Positions 41,847 through 50,762 of a stretch of 64,000 bases of DNA are shown in pieces. The notes below the pieces were generated by a model. It was not told the DNA's origin. It saw nothing but the letters and a program-made list of their open reading frames with translations, and did no database searches. The stretch's first letter is position 1; every line of letters begins with the position of its first letter. A program made the translations under genes and the position numbers. The DNA is from Qipengyuania_B thermophila (lineage in GTDB: Bacteria > Pseudomonadota > Alphaproteobacteria > Sphingomonadales > Sphingomonadaceae): the NCBI RefSeq assembly GCF_004153605.1, contig NZ_SDSI01000002.1, positions 248,001-312,000 on the forward strand, read 5' to 3'.

Positions 41847-43006
41847 AGCGCCGCATTTCGATTCTCGGGGCCACAGGTTCGGTCGGCTCCTCCACGCTCG
41901 ATCTTGTCCGGCAGGATCCGGATAACTGGGAGATTGTGGCCCTCACCGCCAATGCCAGCGTTGCGGAACTCGCGGCCCTGGCGCGCGAATTCTCGGCCGA
42001 GATCGCGGTGGTGGGGCAGGAGCATTGCCTTGATGCTCTGCGCGATGCCCTCGGCGACAGCGGGATCGTGGCCGCCGCCGGTGCGCAAGCCGTCGCAGAA
42101 GCGGCCGCCCGACCCGCCGACATCATCGTTGCCGCCATTGTCGGCTGTGCCGGACTCGCCCCGACGATGCGCGCGATCGAGCAGGGAAGCACGGTCGCCC
42201 TCGCGAACAAGGAGGCGCTCGTGTCGGCGGGCGCGATCATGACCGACCTGGTGAAGGCGCACGGCACGACGCTGCTGCCGGTCGACTCCGAACACAACGC
42301 CATCTTCCAGTGCCTTGCCGGAGCGGCGCTCGATGACGTGGCGGTGATCACCCTCACGGCAAGCGGCGGCCCCTTGCGCGAATGGCCGGCGGAGCGGCTG
42401 CGCCTCGCCACGCCGGCGCAGGCCGTCGCGCATCCGAACTGGTCGATGGGCGCCAAGATCAGCGTCGACTCCGCGACGATGATGAACAAGGGGCTGGAGC
42501 TGATCGAGGCCGCCTACCTGTTTCCCGTCGGTGCCGAACGGTTGCGGATCATCGTGCATCCGCAAAGCGTCATCCATTCGATGGTCGAGTACCGCGACGG
42601 CTCGACGCTCGCGCAGCTTGGCCCCTCGGACATGCGGGTGCCTCTCGCCTCCTGTCTGGCATGGCCGGAGCGGATGGACACGACGCTGGCGCCGCTCGAT
42701 CTCGTCGCGCTGGGATCCCTCACCTTCCACGCGCCGGATGAGGAGCGTTTCCCCGCGACGCGGCTGGCACGAAGCGCGCTGCACGACGGCGGAGCGGCGC
42801 CGGCCGTGCTGAACGCCGCGAACGAAGTGGCGGTTGCGGCGTTTCTGGCCGGTCAGATAGCGTTCACGGACATCTGCGATATCGTGGCCGCGACGCTCGA
42901 GGGCGCGCACCGCCTTCCGCCGCCTGCGGATCTCGGGGCGGTCCTGGCAACGGATGCGCAGGCGCGGGCGGCTGCCGGCGCGCAGGTGAAGCAAAGGACG
43001 CGATGA
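41843..43006 (+). CDS. dxr: 1-deoxy-D-xylulose-5-phosphate reductoisomerase
   Basis: A 387-residue enzyme of the MEP isoprenoid pathway, feeding UppS and the polyprenyl synthase. The NADPH site is ISILGATGSVGSSTLDLV. Metal and substrate residues appear in LANKEALVSAG, LLPVDSEHNAIFQ, TASGGPLREW and HPNWSMGAKISVDSATMMNKGLELIEA. The start overlaps cdsA (ATGA) and the stop overlaps rseP (ATGA). Confidence 0.97.
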   Translation: MKRRISILGATGSVGSSTLDLVRQDPDNWEIVALTANASVAELAALAREFSAEIAVVGQEHCLDALRDALGDSGIVAAAGAQAVAEAAARPADIIVAAIVGCAGLAPTMRAIEQGSTVALANKEALVSAGAIMTDLVKAHGTTLLPVDSEHNAIFQCLAGAALDDVAVITLTASGGPLREWPAERLRLATPAQAVAHPNWSMGAKISVDSATMMNKGLELIEAAYLFPVGAERLRIIVHPQSVIHSMVEYRDGSTLAQLGPSDMRVPLASCLAWPERMDTTLAPLDLVALGSLTFHAPDEERFPATRLARSALHDGGAAPAVLNAANEVAVAAFLAGQIAFTDICDIVAATLEGAHRLPPPADLGAVLATDAQARAAAGAQVKQRTR

Positions 43007-44097
43007 TCGAGACTGTTCCTGTCTGGATGTGGATCGCGGGGTTCCTGCTGGTGCTCGGACCACTCGTGACCCTGCATGAGCTTGGTCACTACCTTGTCGG
43101 GCGCTGGTTCGGAGTGGAGGCGCGGGCGTTCTCGATCGGGTTCGGGCGCGAGCTGGTCGGGCGGACGGACAGCCGCGGCACGCGCTGGAAACTCTCCGCA
43201 ATACCGCTCGGCGGCTATGTGCAGTTCCGCGGCGACATGAATCCCGCGAGCGTCGGGGGCAACGGTCAGCAGGAACAGGGAAGCTTCCACGCCGCCCGGC
43301 TGTGGCAGCGGGCCCTTATCGTGGCCGCCGGACCTGTCGCGAACCTCGCCATCGCGGTGGCGATCTTCGCCGCCTTCAACCTCGCCTACGGCAAGGTCGA
43401 GACAAGCACGGTGGTCGGCGGCTTCGCAGAGCAGTCGGCCGCCCGCGAGGCCGGGCTGCGTGTCGGCGACCGCATCGTGGCGATCGACGGAGCGGCAACC
43501 GAAAGCTTCGACCAGCTTGGAAGCCGCGTGCTGATGCATCCGGGCCGAACCGTGACACTGTCCGTGGAACGCGACGGCCGTCAGCTTTCGCTGCCGGTGA
43601 CGATCGCCAGCGTGACCGATACGGATCGCTTCGGCAACGAAAGCCGGATCGGAAGGATCGGGGTGCTGGCGGGCGATCCCGTCATCCGGCAGGTGGGCGC
43701 GGTCGAAGCGGTGTCGCTGGCGGGCGAGCAGACGCTTGGTCTTATGCGGATGATGGTGACCGGGGTCGGGCAGATCATCACCGGCGCGCGTTCCGTCGAC
43801 GAGCTTGGCGGTCCCATCAAGATCGCCAAGTTTTCGGGTGAACAGCTGAGCATGGGCTGGCTGGCCTTCGCCAGCTTCGCCGCCCTGATTTCAATTAACT
43901 TGGCATTCATCAACCTCTTGCCAATCCCCGGACTGGACGGTGGCCATCTCGCATTCTACGCCGCGGAAGCTGTGCGGAGGCGGCCGGTCGACGCCCGGAG
44001 CACCGAATGGGCGTACCGTGGCGGCATCGCCCTGGTGCTGGCTCTGATGCTGTTCGTGACGATCAACGACATCACCGCCCTGCTGAGATTTGGTTGA
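43003..44097 (+). CDS. rseP: RIP site-2 metalloprotease RseP
   Basis: A 364-residue intramembrane zinc protease. The HExxH site is H25-H29 in LVTLHELGHYLVG, and the third ligand region is INLLPIPGLDGGHLAFYAAEAV. One central PDZ domain is clear (GGFAEQSAAREAGLRVGDRIVAIDGAATESFDQL). Three to four TM helices are present. It cleaves anti-sigma factors and signal-peptide remnants. It sits between dxr and bamA as in most proteobacteria. Confidence 0.96.
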   Translation: MIETVPVWMWIAGFLLVLGPLVTLHELGHYLVGRWFGVEARAFSIGFGRELVGRTDSRGTRWKLSAIPLGGYVQFRGDMNPASVGGNGQQEQGSFHAARLWQRALIVAAGPVANLAIAVAIFAAFNLAYGKVETSTVVGGFAEQSAAREAGLRVGDRIVAIDGAATESFDQLGSRVLMHPGRTVTLSVERDGRQLSLPVTIASVTDTDRFGNESRIGRIGVLAGDPVIRQVGAVEAVSLAGEQTLGLMRMMVTGVGQIITGARSVDELGGPIKIAKFSGEQLSMGWLAFASFAALISINLAFINLLPIPGLDGGHLAFYAAEAVRRRPVDARSTEWAYRGGIALVLALMLFVTINDITALLRFG

Positions 44098-44247
44098 CGG
44101 GGCGAAGGGTGCGGGTGCGAGACCAGAGGTGCAGGCAGGTTTGACGAGAGGCGGTCACGAGGGCATGGGCGGCGGCGCAGGCGCGGCGTGGTGCAGAGTC
44201 GCCGCAGGCGCGGGCGCCGCGCTGGATTGAACGGGAAATCCCAGGCT

Positions 44248-46902
44248 ATGAGCAGAATTTCGGGTTCTTGCGCTGCGAACCGGCGCGTCGGCGGTCTGGT
44301 GCTGCTGCTCTCCGGCACGGCTCTTGCCGGCCTGCCCGCCGCGGCTGCCGCGCAGCAGCAGCAGCCGGTCCCGTCGGACGGCGCTGCAGCACAGCAGCAG
44401 CAGCAAGCCGGGACCGCTGTGCAGGCGCAGGGCGAAATCATCCGCTCCATTACCGTGACCGGCGCGCAGCGGCTCGAGCCGCAAACCATCCTGAGCTACA
44501 TCCGGCTTCGCGTCGGCGAGCCCTACAGCGCCGCCGCCGCCGACCAGGCGCTCAGCGACCTGTCCGCCACGGAGCTGTTCTCCGATTTCAGCATCCGCAA
44601 CGTCAATGGCGACGTGACCATCAATGTGGTCGAGAACCCGGTCATCAACCGGATCATCCTCGAGGGCAACCGCCGGATCCGCGATGACAAGATCCTGCCG
44701 GAGATCCGGCTGGCGCCGCGGCAGATCTTCACCCGCTCCCGCGTGCGCGCCGATGTCGCGCGCATCATCGAGCTCTACAAGCGCCAGGGCCGGTTCGCCG
44801 CCTCGGTCGAGCCCAAGCTGGTCCAGCTCAGCCAGAACCGCGTCGACATCGTGTTCGAGATCGACGAAGGGCCGCGCTCGCGCGTGCGGCAGATCAACAT
44901 CCTCGGCAACGAGCGGTTTTCCGACAGCACCCTGCGCGGCGAGATGCTGACGCGGCAGGCGCGGCTGACGAGCTTCCTCAGCTCCAACACGACCTACGAC
45001 CCGGACCGGCTGGCATTCGACCAGCAGAAGCTGCGCCAGTTCTATCTGACGCAGGGTTACGCCGACTTCCGCGTCGTGTCGGCGGTGGCGGAACTCACCC
45101 CGGATCGCCGCGACTTCATCATCACCTATGTGGTGGAAGAGGGCGAGCGTTACCGCTTCGGCGATGTGCGGGTGAACAGCGAGCTGCGCGACTTCGACAG
45201 CGCCGCGCTGGCAAGCGGCCTGCCGATGAAGTCGGGCGACTGGTACAATGCGCAGCTGGTCGAAAACACGGTTGAGCAGCTCACGGACACCGCCGGGGCG
45301 TTCGGCTACGCCTTTGCCGACGTGACACCGCGTTTCCAGCGCAATCCCGAAACGCGCACCATGAATGTCGAGTTCAACATCCGCAACGCGCCGCGCGTCT
45401 ATGTCGAGCGCATCGACGTCAACGGCAACACGCTGACGCAGGACAAGGTCATCCGCCGCGAATTCCGGCTGGCCGAAGGTGACGCCTTCAACTCGCTGGC
45501 GCTTGCCCGAACCACCGCGCGCATCAACTCGCTCGGCTTCTTCCAGGAGAATTTCGAGGTCACGCGCGTCGACGGCAGCGCTCCCGACCGGATCGTGCTC
45601 GAAGCCAATGTCGAGGAGCAGGCCACCGGCCAGCTGCAGCTCTCCGCCGGGTTTTCGTCGATCGAGAACTTCATCCTCGCGGGTTCCATCCAGCAGCGCA
45701 ACTTCCGCGGTCGCGGACAGACGCTCGGCCTCAGCGTCAACTGGTCCCGCTTCTCCCGCTCCGCGCAGGCGAGCTTCACGGAGCCGTACCTGTTCGACCG
45801 GCAGATTTCGGCCGGGTTCGACATTTACCGCCGCGACCTTAACAGCTTCAACTTCCTCAACAACGCGCGGAACACCACCTTCCAGCAGACGACCACCGGG
45901 CTGAGCGGCCGGGTCGGGGTGCCGCTGTCCGAATACAGCTCGCTGATCGGCAGCTACACGCTGCGGCGTGACGACGTGACGCTGGACGAGTCGATCTACT
46001 TCCTCGATGTCGACGGCGACGGGATCGCAACCTGCGAGCCGCTGCTGTCGTCGCGCTTCCTGTGCGATGCCATCGGCAGCTTCACCAGCTCCATCGTCGG
46101 CCTGACGCTCAACTACAGCACGCTCAACAGCGCGCTCCGCCCCACCGCCGGCCGCTCGATGCAGATCACCGGCGAATATGCCGGGCTTGGCGGAACCGAG
46201 AAATACTTTCGCCTGCGCGGGCGCGCGGCGCAGTACTTCAACATCGGCGGCGGCTTCATCTTCTCGCTCAGCGCGGAGGGCGGGGTGATCAAGGCTCTGC
46301 AGGAGCGGCCGGGCCTCGGCGTCGACGACGTGCGCCTCACCGACCGGTTCTTCGTCGGCGAGGGTCAGATCCGCGGCTTCGACATCCGCGGCATCGGGCC
46401 GCGCGTGCTGCGCCAGCCGATCGATCCGGCGACCGGCGAGATCATCACCGACCGCAACCGCGTGCAGGACGACGCGCTGGGCGGCAATGCTTTCTACATC
46501 GGCCGCGCCGAGCTCGAGATCCCGCTGGGCAGCGGCGCCCGCGAACTGGGACTGCGGCCGTCGGTGTTCGTCGACGTGGGTGCGCTGTTCAACGTCGCCG
46601 ATCCGCCATTGATCAGTGCCCCCAACGGTGTCGCCATCTACGCCCAGACCGTGAACGGCGTCACCACGCAGACGACCAGCCCGGTCGCCCCAGACGGCAC
46701 GCCCAATGTCCTCGTGCGCGAGATCGGCGCCTTCCGCGAGGTGTTCCTCGGCGACACCGCAAGCCCGCGCATCTCGGTGGGCGTGGGGGTCAACTGGAAC
46801 TCGCCGTTCGGACCGTTCAGGATCGATTTCGCCAAGGTGCTCAAGAGTGCCGAGGGCGACGATCTGAAAGCCTTTTCCTTCAACGTGGGAACACAATTCT
46901 GA
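44248..46902 (+). CDS. bamA: Outer-membrane protein assembly factor BamA
   Basis: An 884-residue Omp85 protein. Signal peptide about residues 1-37, then a Gln-rich stretch. Five POTRA domains start at ITVTGAQRLEPQTILSYIRLRVGEPYS. The 16-strand barrel carries the VRGF-type lid-lock motif IRGFDIRGIGP and ends in LKAFSFNVGTQF with the terminal Phe required by BAM. It inserts outer-membrane proteins such as the TonB receptor at 8 kb. The stop shares one base with the skp start. Confidence 0.97.
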   Translation: MSRISGSCAANRRVGGLVLLLSGTALAGLPAAAAAQQQQPVPSDGAAAQQQQQAGTAVQAQGEIIRSITVTGAQRLEPQTILSYIRLRVGEPYSAAAADQALSDLSATELFSDFSIRNVNGDVTINVVENPVINRIILEGNRRIRDDKILPEIRLAPRQIFTRSRVRADVARIIELYKRQGRFAASVEPKLVQLSQNRVDIVFEIDEGPRSRVRQINILGNERFSDSTLRGEMLTRQARLTSFLSSNTTYDPDRLAFDQQKLRQFYLTQGYADFRVVSAVAELTPDRRDFIITYVVEEGERYRFGDVRVNSELRDFDSAALASGLPMKSGDWYNAQLVENTVEQLTDTAGAFGYAFADVTPRFQRNPETRTMNVEFNIRNAPRVYVERIDVNGNTLTQDKVIRREFRLAEGDAFNSLALARTTARINSLGFFQENFEVTRVDGSAPDRIVLEANVEEQATGQLQLSAGFSSIENFILAGSIQQRNFRGRGQTLGLSVNWSRFSRSAQASFTEPYLFDRQISAGFDIYRRDLNSFNFLNNARNTTFQQTTTGLSGRVGVPLSEYSSLIGSYTLRRDDVTLDESIYFLDVDGDGIATCEPLLSSRFLCDAIGSFTSSIVGLTLNYSTLNSALRPTAGRSMQITGEYAGLGGTEKYFRLRGRAAQYFNIGGGFIFSLSAEGGVIKALQERPGLGVDDVRLTDRFFVGEGQIRGFDIRGIGPRVLRQPIDPATGEIITDRNRVQDDALGGNAFYIGRAELEIPLGSGARELGLRPSVFVDVGALFNVADPPLISAPNGVAIYAQTVNGVTTQTTSPVAPDGTPNVLVREIGAFREVFLGDTASPRISVGVGVNWNSPFGPFRIDFAKVLKSAEGDDLKAFSFNVGTQF

Positions 46903-47585
46903 TGAAGACGATCTTCTCTTCGCTCGCAGCACTCGGCCTGGTCACGGCGGGTGCAGCGCTGATTTCGGAAGCGCCGGCGCAGGCGCAGGTGGTGCGCGGC
47001 ATCGGCGTGGTCAATCTGCGTGCCGTCGCAGTCAACACCTCCGCCTACACCACGGCCGCCCAGCAGCGGCAGGTGACCTACCGGGCGCAGATCGAACAGG
47101 CCGAGCAGCGGCGGCAACAGCTGAATGCCCAGCTGCAGCCGCTGGCACAGCGGTTCAACACGGACCGGCAGGCCGCCAATCCAAACCAGCAGTCGCTGCA
47201 GCAGCAGTACCAGCAGATCCAGCAGATCCAGCAGGCCGGTCAGGAAGAGATCCAGCGGATCCTCGCGCCCGTCGCCCTCTCCGTCGCCTATGTCGAGGAG
47301 CAGATCAGCGACCAGCTGAACACCGCGGTCGAGAACGTCGCGCGGCGCCGCAACATCACCCTGATCTTCGATCCGTCGACCGGATCGCCGATCTACGCCG
47401 ACGCGGCCTACAACATGAATCAGGACGTCATCAACGAGATGAACCGCCTTTTGCCCGCCGCGCAGCTGGTTCCCCCCGCCGGCTGGCAGCCGCGCGAGAT
47501 CCGCGAAGCGCAGGCGGCGCAGAACGGCGCGGCCCAGCAGCAGCCGCAGCAGACGCCCGCCGGTCAGCAGCCCACCGGCCGCTGA
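46902..47585 (+). CDS. skp: Periplasmic chaperone Skp/OmpH family
   Basis: A 227-residue exported protein. Signal peptide MKTIFSSLAALGLVTAGAALISEAPAQA, then RGIGVVNLRAVAVNTSAY and a long Gln-rich coiled coil (QIEQAEQRRQQLNAQLQPLAQRFNTDRQ, residues about 65-125) that forms the tentacles of the trimer. The Gln/Pro-rich tail is longer than in E. coli. It holds unfolded outer-membrane proteins for BamA, encoded directly upstream (TGATG junction). Confidence 0.92.
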   Translation: MKTIFSSLAALGLVTAGAALISEAPAQAQVVRGIGVVNLRAVAVNTSAYTTAAQQRQVTYRAQIEQAEQRRQQLNAQLQPLAQRFNTDRQAANPNQQSLQQQYQQIQQIQQAGQEEIQRILAPVALSVAYVEEQISDQLNTAVENVARRRNITLIFDPSTGSPIYADAAYNMNQDVINEMNRLLPAAQLVPPAGWQPREIREAQAAQNGAAQQQPQQTPAGQQPTGR

Positions 47586-47603
47586 CCCTTGAGGGAGCCG
47601 CGC

Positions 47604-48074
47604 GTGACGAGCGACAGCGAAGCGGAAACGGGCGGCTTCGGCATCGCGCGGATCCTCGAAGCCTTGCCGCACCGGTTCCCGATGCTGCTGGTGGACCGGG
47701 TGCTCGCACTCGATCCCGAGCAGGGCATCCGGGCGGTCAAGGCGGTCAGCTTCAACGAAGCCTTCTTCCAGGGCCATTTTCCCGGCCGTCCGATCATGCC
47801 CGGCGTCCTCCAGATCGAGGCGCTGGCGCAGGCGGCGGGCATCCTTGCGGTGGAATCGCTGCAGCTGTCCGGCACCGGCAAGCTGGTCTACTTCATGGCC
47901 ATCGAGAACGCGAAGTTCCGCAGCCCGGTCGAGCCGGGATGCCTCCTCGACCTGGCCTGCACCTTCGTTCAGCGCAGGCCGCGCGTGTGCAAGTTCGCGG
48001 GCCGGGCCAGCATCGGCGAGCAGGTGACCTGCGAGGTGCAGTTCACGGCCATGATCGCTGATCCGCCCGGCTAG
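47604..48074 (+). CDS. fabZ: 3-hydroxyacyl-ACP dehydratase FabZ
   Basis: A 156-residue hot-dog-fold dehydratase of fatty-acid synthesis. Catalytic His is in PHRFPMLLVDRV and Glu in GHFPGRPIMPGVLQIEALAQ. GTG at 47604 is chosen because GAGGGAG lies 7 bases upstream; a TTG at 47589 has no such signal. It follows skp directly. In LPS-making proteobacteria lpxD precedes and lpxA follows fabZ, and here neither is present. Confidence 0.96.
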   Translation: MTSDSEAETGGFGIARILEALPHRFPMLLVDRVLALDPEQGIRAVKAVSFNEAFFQGHFPGRPIMPGVLQIEALAQAAGILAVESLQLSGTGKLVYFMAIENAKFRSPVEPGCLLDLACTFVQRRPRVCKFAGRASIGEQVTCEVQFTAMIADPPG

Positions 48075-48171
48075 TCTTGCCAGGCGCGGCGTATCTGCCT
48101 ACAGGCGCCGGCAATCCTGCCATTGTGACGCCATGCCGGTTGGAACCGGCAAACACGCGTGGAGACGAACG

Positions 48172-48396
48172 ATGAAATCCGAAGGCCATCCCGAATACCA
48201 CATGATCACCATCAAGATGGTGGACGGGACCGAGTACCAGACCCGCTCGACCTGGGGCAAGGAAGGCGACACGCTCGCCCTCGACATCGACCCGACCAGC
48301 CACCCGGCCTGGACCGGCGGCAAGCAGCAGGTGCAGGAAGGCGGGCGCGTGGCGGCCTTCAACAAGCGCTTCGGCGGCCTCAGCCTCAAGAAGTAG
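48172..48396 (+). CDS. rpmE: 50S ribosomal protein L31
   Basis: 74 residues: HPEYHMITIKMVDGTEYQTRSTWGKEGDTLALDIDPTSHPAWTGGKQQVQEGGRVAAFNKRFGGL. It is the zinc-free form (no CxxC pair), as usual in alphaproteobacteria. The ATG at 48172 is preceded by GGAGACGAACG. It is the last protein gene before tRNA-His. Confidence 0.96.
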   Translation: MKSEGHPEYHMITIKMVDGTEYQTRSTWGKEGDTLALDIDPTSHPAWTGGKQQVQEGGRVAAFNKRFGGLSLKK

Positions 48397-48540
48397 GCGG
48401 CAATTCCGGACGGAAGACTCGGCGCGGGACTGTTCCTGCGCGCGGGACGAGGAAGCGGAGAGCTGGCGTAACATTCCATCGTCTCATGCCCGACCGGGAG
48501 ACGAGGAGCGTTGTCAGGATGGGGCGTTTTGTAATAATGC

Positions 48541-48584
48541 AGAAGGGCCATGACACAGCTCTTGACCTGTGTCATGGCCCTTCT
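48541..48584. repeat. Perfect 18-bp inverted repeat over the tRNA-His promoter
   Basis: The arm AGAAGGGCCATGACACAG (48541-48558) is repeated as its exact reverse complement at 48567-48584, with an 8-base loop CTCTTGAC. No T-tract follows. The loop and right arm also carry a promoter-like TTGACC (48562-48567), 16 bp, TAACAC (48584-48589), which would start transcription about 25 bp before tRNA-His. The element may be a terminator-like hairpin for rpmE, an operator or a dispersed repeat. It is the longest perfect inverted repeat noticed in the window. Confidence 0.8.
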
Positions 48585-48589
48585 AACAC
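48562..48589 (+). promoter_or_regulatory. Candidate tRNA-His promoter
   Basis: TTGACC and TAACAC are separated by 16 bp and end 28 bp before the tRNA. The -35 lies in the loop, and the spacer plus the first -10 base in the right arm of the 18-bp inverted repeat. The -35 is strong; the -10 is only a partial match. Confidence 0.4.
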
Positions 48590-48617
48590 CCGGCTCCGTT
48601 TGCGGGTCGGGCTGTGT

Positions 48618-48695
48618 GGCGATCGTAGCTCAGCTGGTTAGAGCGCCGGTTTGTGGTACCGGAGGTCGCGGGTTCGAACCCCGTCGATCGCCCCA
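48618..48695 (+). tRNA. tRNA-His (anticodon GTG)
   Basis: A cloverleaf with the histidine-specific extra G at position -1 (48618) opposite C73, acceptor GCGATCG/CGATCGC, anticodon loop TTGTGGT, T-loop GGTTCGAACCC and encoded CCA (48693-48695). The G-1:C73 pair and GTG anticodon make the identity secure. Confidence 0.95.
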
Positions 48696-48742
48696 TCTCC
48701 TCCCGTCTGTAAAAAACATCCCGCTCCGGGAAGAGGATCCGC

Positions 48743-49819
48743 ATGGCTGCGTTCTGGACCGAACCTGATTTCGACGATCATGAACTCGTGCAACTCGTGC
48801 GCGACGCGCGCAGCGGGCTGACGGCGATCATCGCCCTCCACTCGACGCATCTGGGGCCGGGCGCCGGCGGCACGCGGTTCTGGCACTACGGCAACCCGCA
48901 GGACGCGATGCGGGATGCGCTGCGGCTGAGCCGCGGGATGAGCTTCAAGAATGCCATGGCGGGCTTGCCGATGGGCGGCGGCAAGGCGGTGATTCTCGCG
49001 GACGAGCGCGGCACCAAGACCAAGGCGATGCTCGAAGCGTTCGGAGACGCTGTGGACGCCCTTGGCGGCCGGTACGTCACGGCCGAGGATGTGGGCATCA
49101 GCGTGGACGACATGGCCATCGTCGCACAGCGGACACGCTACGTCTCGGGTCTGGCTCCGCAGGGAGAGCAGGCGGTCGGCGGCGATCCCGGCCCCTTCAC
49201 CGCGATGGGCGTTTACCACGGGATCCGGGCGGCGGTGGCTCACAAGCTCGGGTCGAACGATCTGCGGGGTATCCGCGTCGCCGTCCAGGGTGCGGGGAGC
49301 GTCGGGGCCGGACTTGCGCGGCTGCTGGCGCGTGACGGCGCCGTGCTGACGCTGGCGGACATCAATGCGGACGCGGTGGCGGCGCTGGCCGACGAGACGG
49401 GAGCCGAGATCGCCCCGACCGACGCGATCATGTCCATGAGCTGCGACGTGTTCAGCCCCAACGCGCTGGGCGCCGTGCTGGATGATGACGGCGTGGCGCG
49501 GCTGGACTGCGCGATCGTGGCCGGTGCCGCGAACAACCAGCTCGCTCGGCCCGAGCATGGGCCGATGCTCGCAGACCGCGGCATCCTCTATGCGCCCGAC
49601 TACGTGATCAACGCCGGCGGCATCATCAGCGTCACTCTCGAATATCTGTGCCGCATGCAGGGAAGCCCGTGCGGCATCAACGAGGTGCGCGCCCGGATCG
49701 CCCAGATCCCCGAACGGCTGCAGCAGGTCTGGCGCGAGAGCGAGGCGTCGGGCCGCTCGCCCGATCAGGTTGCCGACGCCATGGCGATGCAGCTCATCGG
49801 GCGGGGCGATTCGGCTTGA
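48743..49819 (+). CDS. Leucine dehydrogenase-type Glu/Leu/Phe/Val dehydrogenase
   Basis: A 358-residue NAD-dependent oxidative deaminase of branched-chain amino acids. The catalytic Lys is in GLPMGGGKAVILAD and the Asp region in VTAEDVGISVDDM. The Rossmann motif GIRVAVQGAGSVGAGLARLLARDGAVLTLAD follows, with GAANNQL and YVINAGGII near the C-terminus. Length matches leucine dehydrogenase rather than glutamate dehydrogenase. It lies 47 bp after tRNA-His, with AAGAGGA before the ATG, and is followed 41 bp later by ccmC. Confidence 0.92.
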   Translation: MAAFWTEPDFDDHELVQLVRDARSGLTAIIALHSTHLGPGAGGTRFWHYGNPQDAMRDALRLSRGMSFKNAMAGLPMGGGKAVILADERGTKTKAMLEAFGDAVDALGGRYVTAEDVGISVDDMAIVAQRTRYVSGLAPQGEQAVGGDPGPFTAMGVYHGIRAAVAHKLGSNDLRGIRVAVQGAGSVGAGLARLLARDGAVLTLADINADAVAALADETGAEIAPTDAIMSMSCDVFSPNALGAVLDDDGVARLDCAIVAGAANNQLARPEHGPMLADRGILYAPDYVINAGGIISVTLEYLCRMQGSPCGINEVRARIAQIPERLQQVWRESEASGRSPDQVADAMAMQLIGRGDSA

Positions 49820-49860
49820 AGACGCCGCAGCGACCCGCCACATAGCGCGTCTCGGGTCCG

Positions 49861-50607
49861 ATGCATGGTTTCGCCAATCCTCGCAGGTTCCTGCGCCTTG
49901 CGCGCTGGCTGGTGCCGGCAACCCTTGCGCTCGGTCTTCTGCTGACCGCCACGGGGCTGATGTGGGGGCTGTTGCGGGTTCCTCCGGACCGGCTTCTCGG
50001 GGACACGGTCCGGATCATGTTCGTGCATGTGCCGGCTGCATGGCTGGGGATGGGCGGCTGGGCCGGGCTGACACTGGCCGGCGTGGCGTTGCTCGTCTGG
50101 CGGCATCCGCTCGCGGCGATCGCCGGGCGGGCGATGGCGGTGCCCGGCCTTGTGTTCACCGTCATCTGCCTCGTGACCGGAAGCATCTGGGGCCGGCCGA
50201 GCTGGGGCACGTGGTGGGAGTGGGACGGGCGGCTGACCTCGATGCTCGTGCTCGGGTTCCTCTACATCGCCTACATCGCGCTTTCCGATGCCTACGCCCG
50301 CACGGCGCAGCTGTCCGCGGTTCCCGCCATTTTCGCCTTGGTGGGCGCCATCAACCTGCCCATCATCAACCGTTCGGTGGTCTGGTGGAACTCGCTTCAC
50401 CAGCCGGCCAGCATCACCATCGGCAAGAACGCGATCGACACGGCCTATCTGTGGCCGCTGCTGGTTTCGGCGCTTGGCATGGCGCTGCTGTTCGGGGCGG
50501 CGACGCTGATGCGGATGCGCGCGCTGCTGGCGCACATACAGGCCGAAGCCCGCCTGCGCCGCGAGGCGAGCGGCGCGCCGGCCGCTCTCGCGCGGGTTGG
50601 CGGGTGA
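49861..50607 (+). CDS. ccmC: Heme exporter/handling protein CcmC
   Basis: A 248-residue six-TM protein. The tryptophan-rich heme-binding motif WGTWWEWDGRLTS is intact, with conserved His in VHVPAAW and WWNSLHQPASIT. It presents heme to CcmE in system I cytochrome c maturation. The operon continues without gaps through ccmI. ccmA and ccmB are not adjacent. Confidence 0.96.
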   Translation: MHGFANPRRFLRLARWLVPATLALGLLLTATGLMWGLLRVPPDRLLGDTVRIMFVHVPAAWLGMGGWAGLTLAGVALLVWRHPLAAIAGRAMAVPGLVFTVICLVTGSIWGRPSWGTWWEWDGRLTSMLVLGFLYIAYIALSDAYARTAQLSAVPAIFALVGAINLPIINRSVVWWNSLHQPASITIGKNAIDTAYLWPLLVSALGMALLFGAATLMRMRALLAHIQAEARLRREASGAPAALARVGG

Positions 50608-50762
50608 TGCGCGAGGGGCTCGACCAGATGGTGTTCGTGGTCGCCGCTTACGGCGTGAGCGTCCTGCTGCTCGGTGCGCTTCTCGTCTGGAGCGCCGTGA
50701 CCATGCGCAGTGCCGAGCGGCGGCGCGACCTTGCGCGCACCAAGCGGGCGCCGCAGCGGTGA
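50607..50762 (+). CDS. ccmD: Heme exporter protein CcmD
   Basis: A 51-residue single-TM protein: DQMVFVVAAYGVSVLLLGALLVWSAVTMRSAERRR, with the conserved Tyr before the helix and a basic tail. It releases holo-CcmE from CcmABC. The start and ccmC stop share one base (TGATG), and its stop overlaps the ccmE GTG. Confidence 0.9.
   Translation: MREGLDQMVFVVAAYGVSVLLLGALLVWSAVTMRSAERRRDLARTKRAPQR

Noticed and set aside
43881..43905. TTAAC inside rseP as a CtrA site
   Set aside because: It is within coding sequence and lacks the partner half-site.
44155..46932. A 925-codon open frame antisense to bamA
   Set aside because: Low-complexity translation with no domain; bamA on the plus strand has POTRA and barrel motifs throughout.
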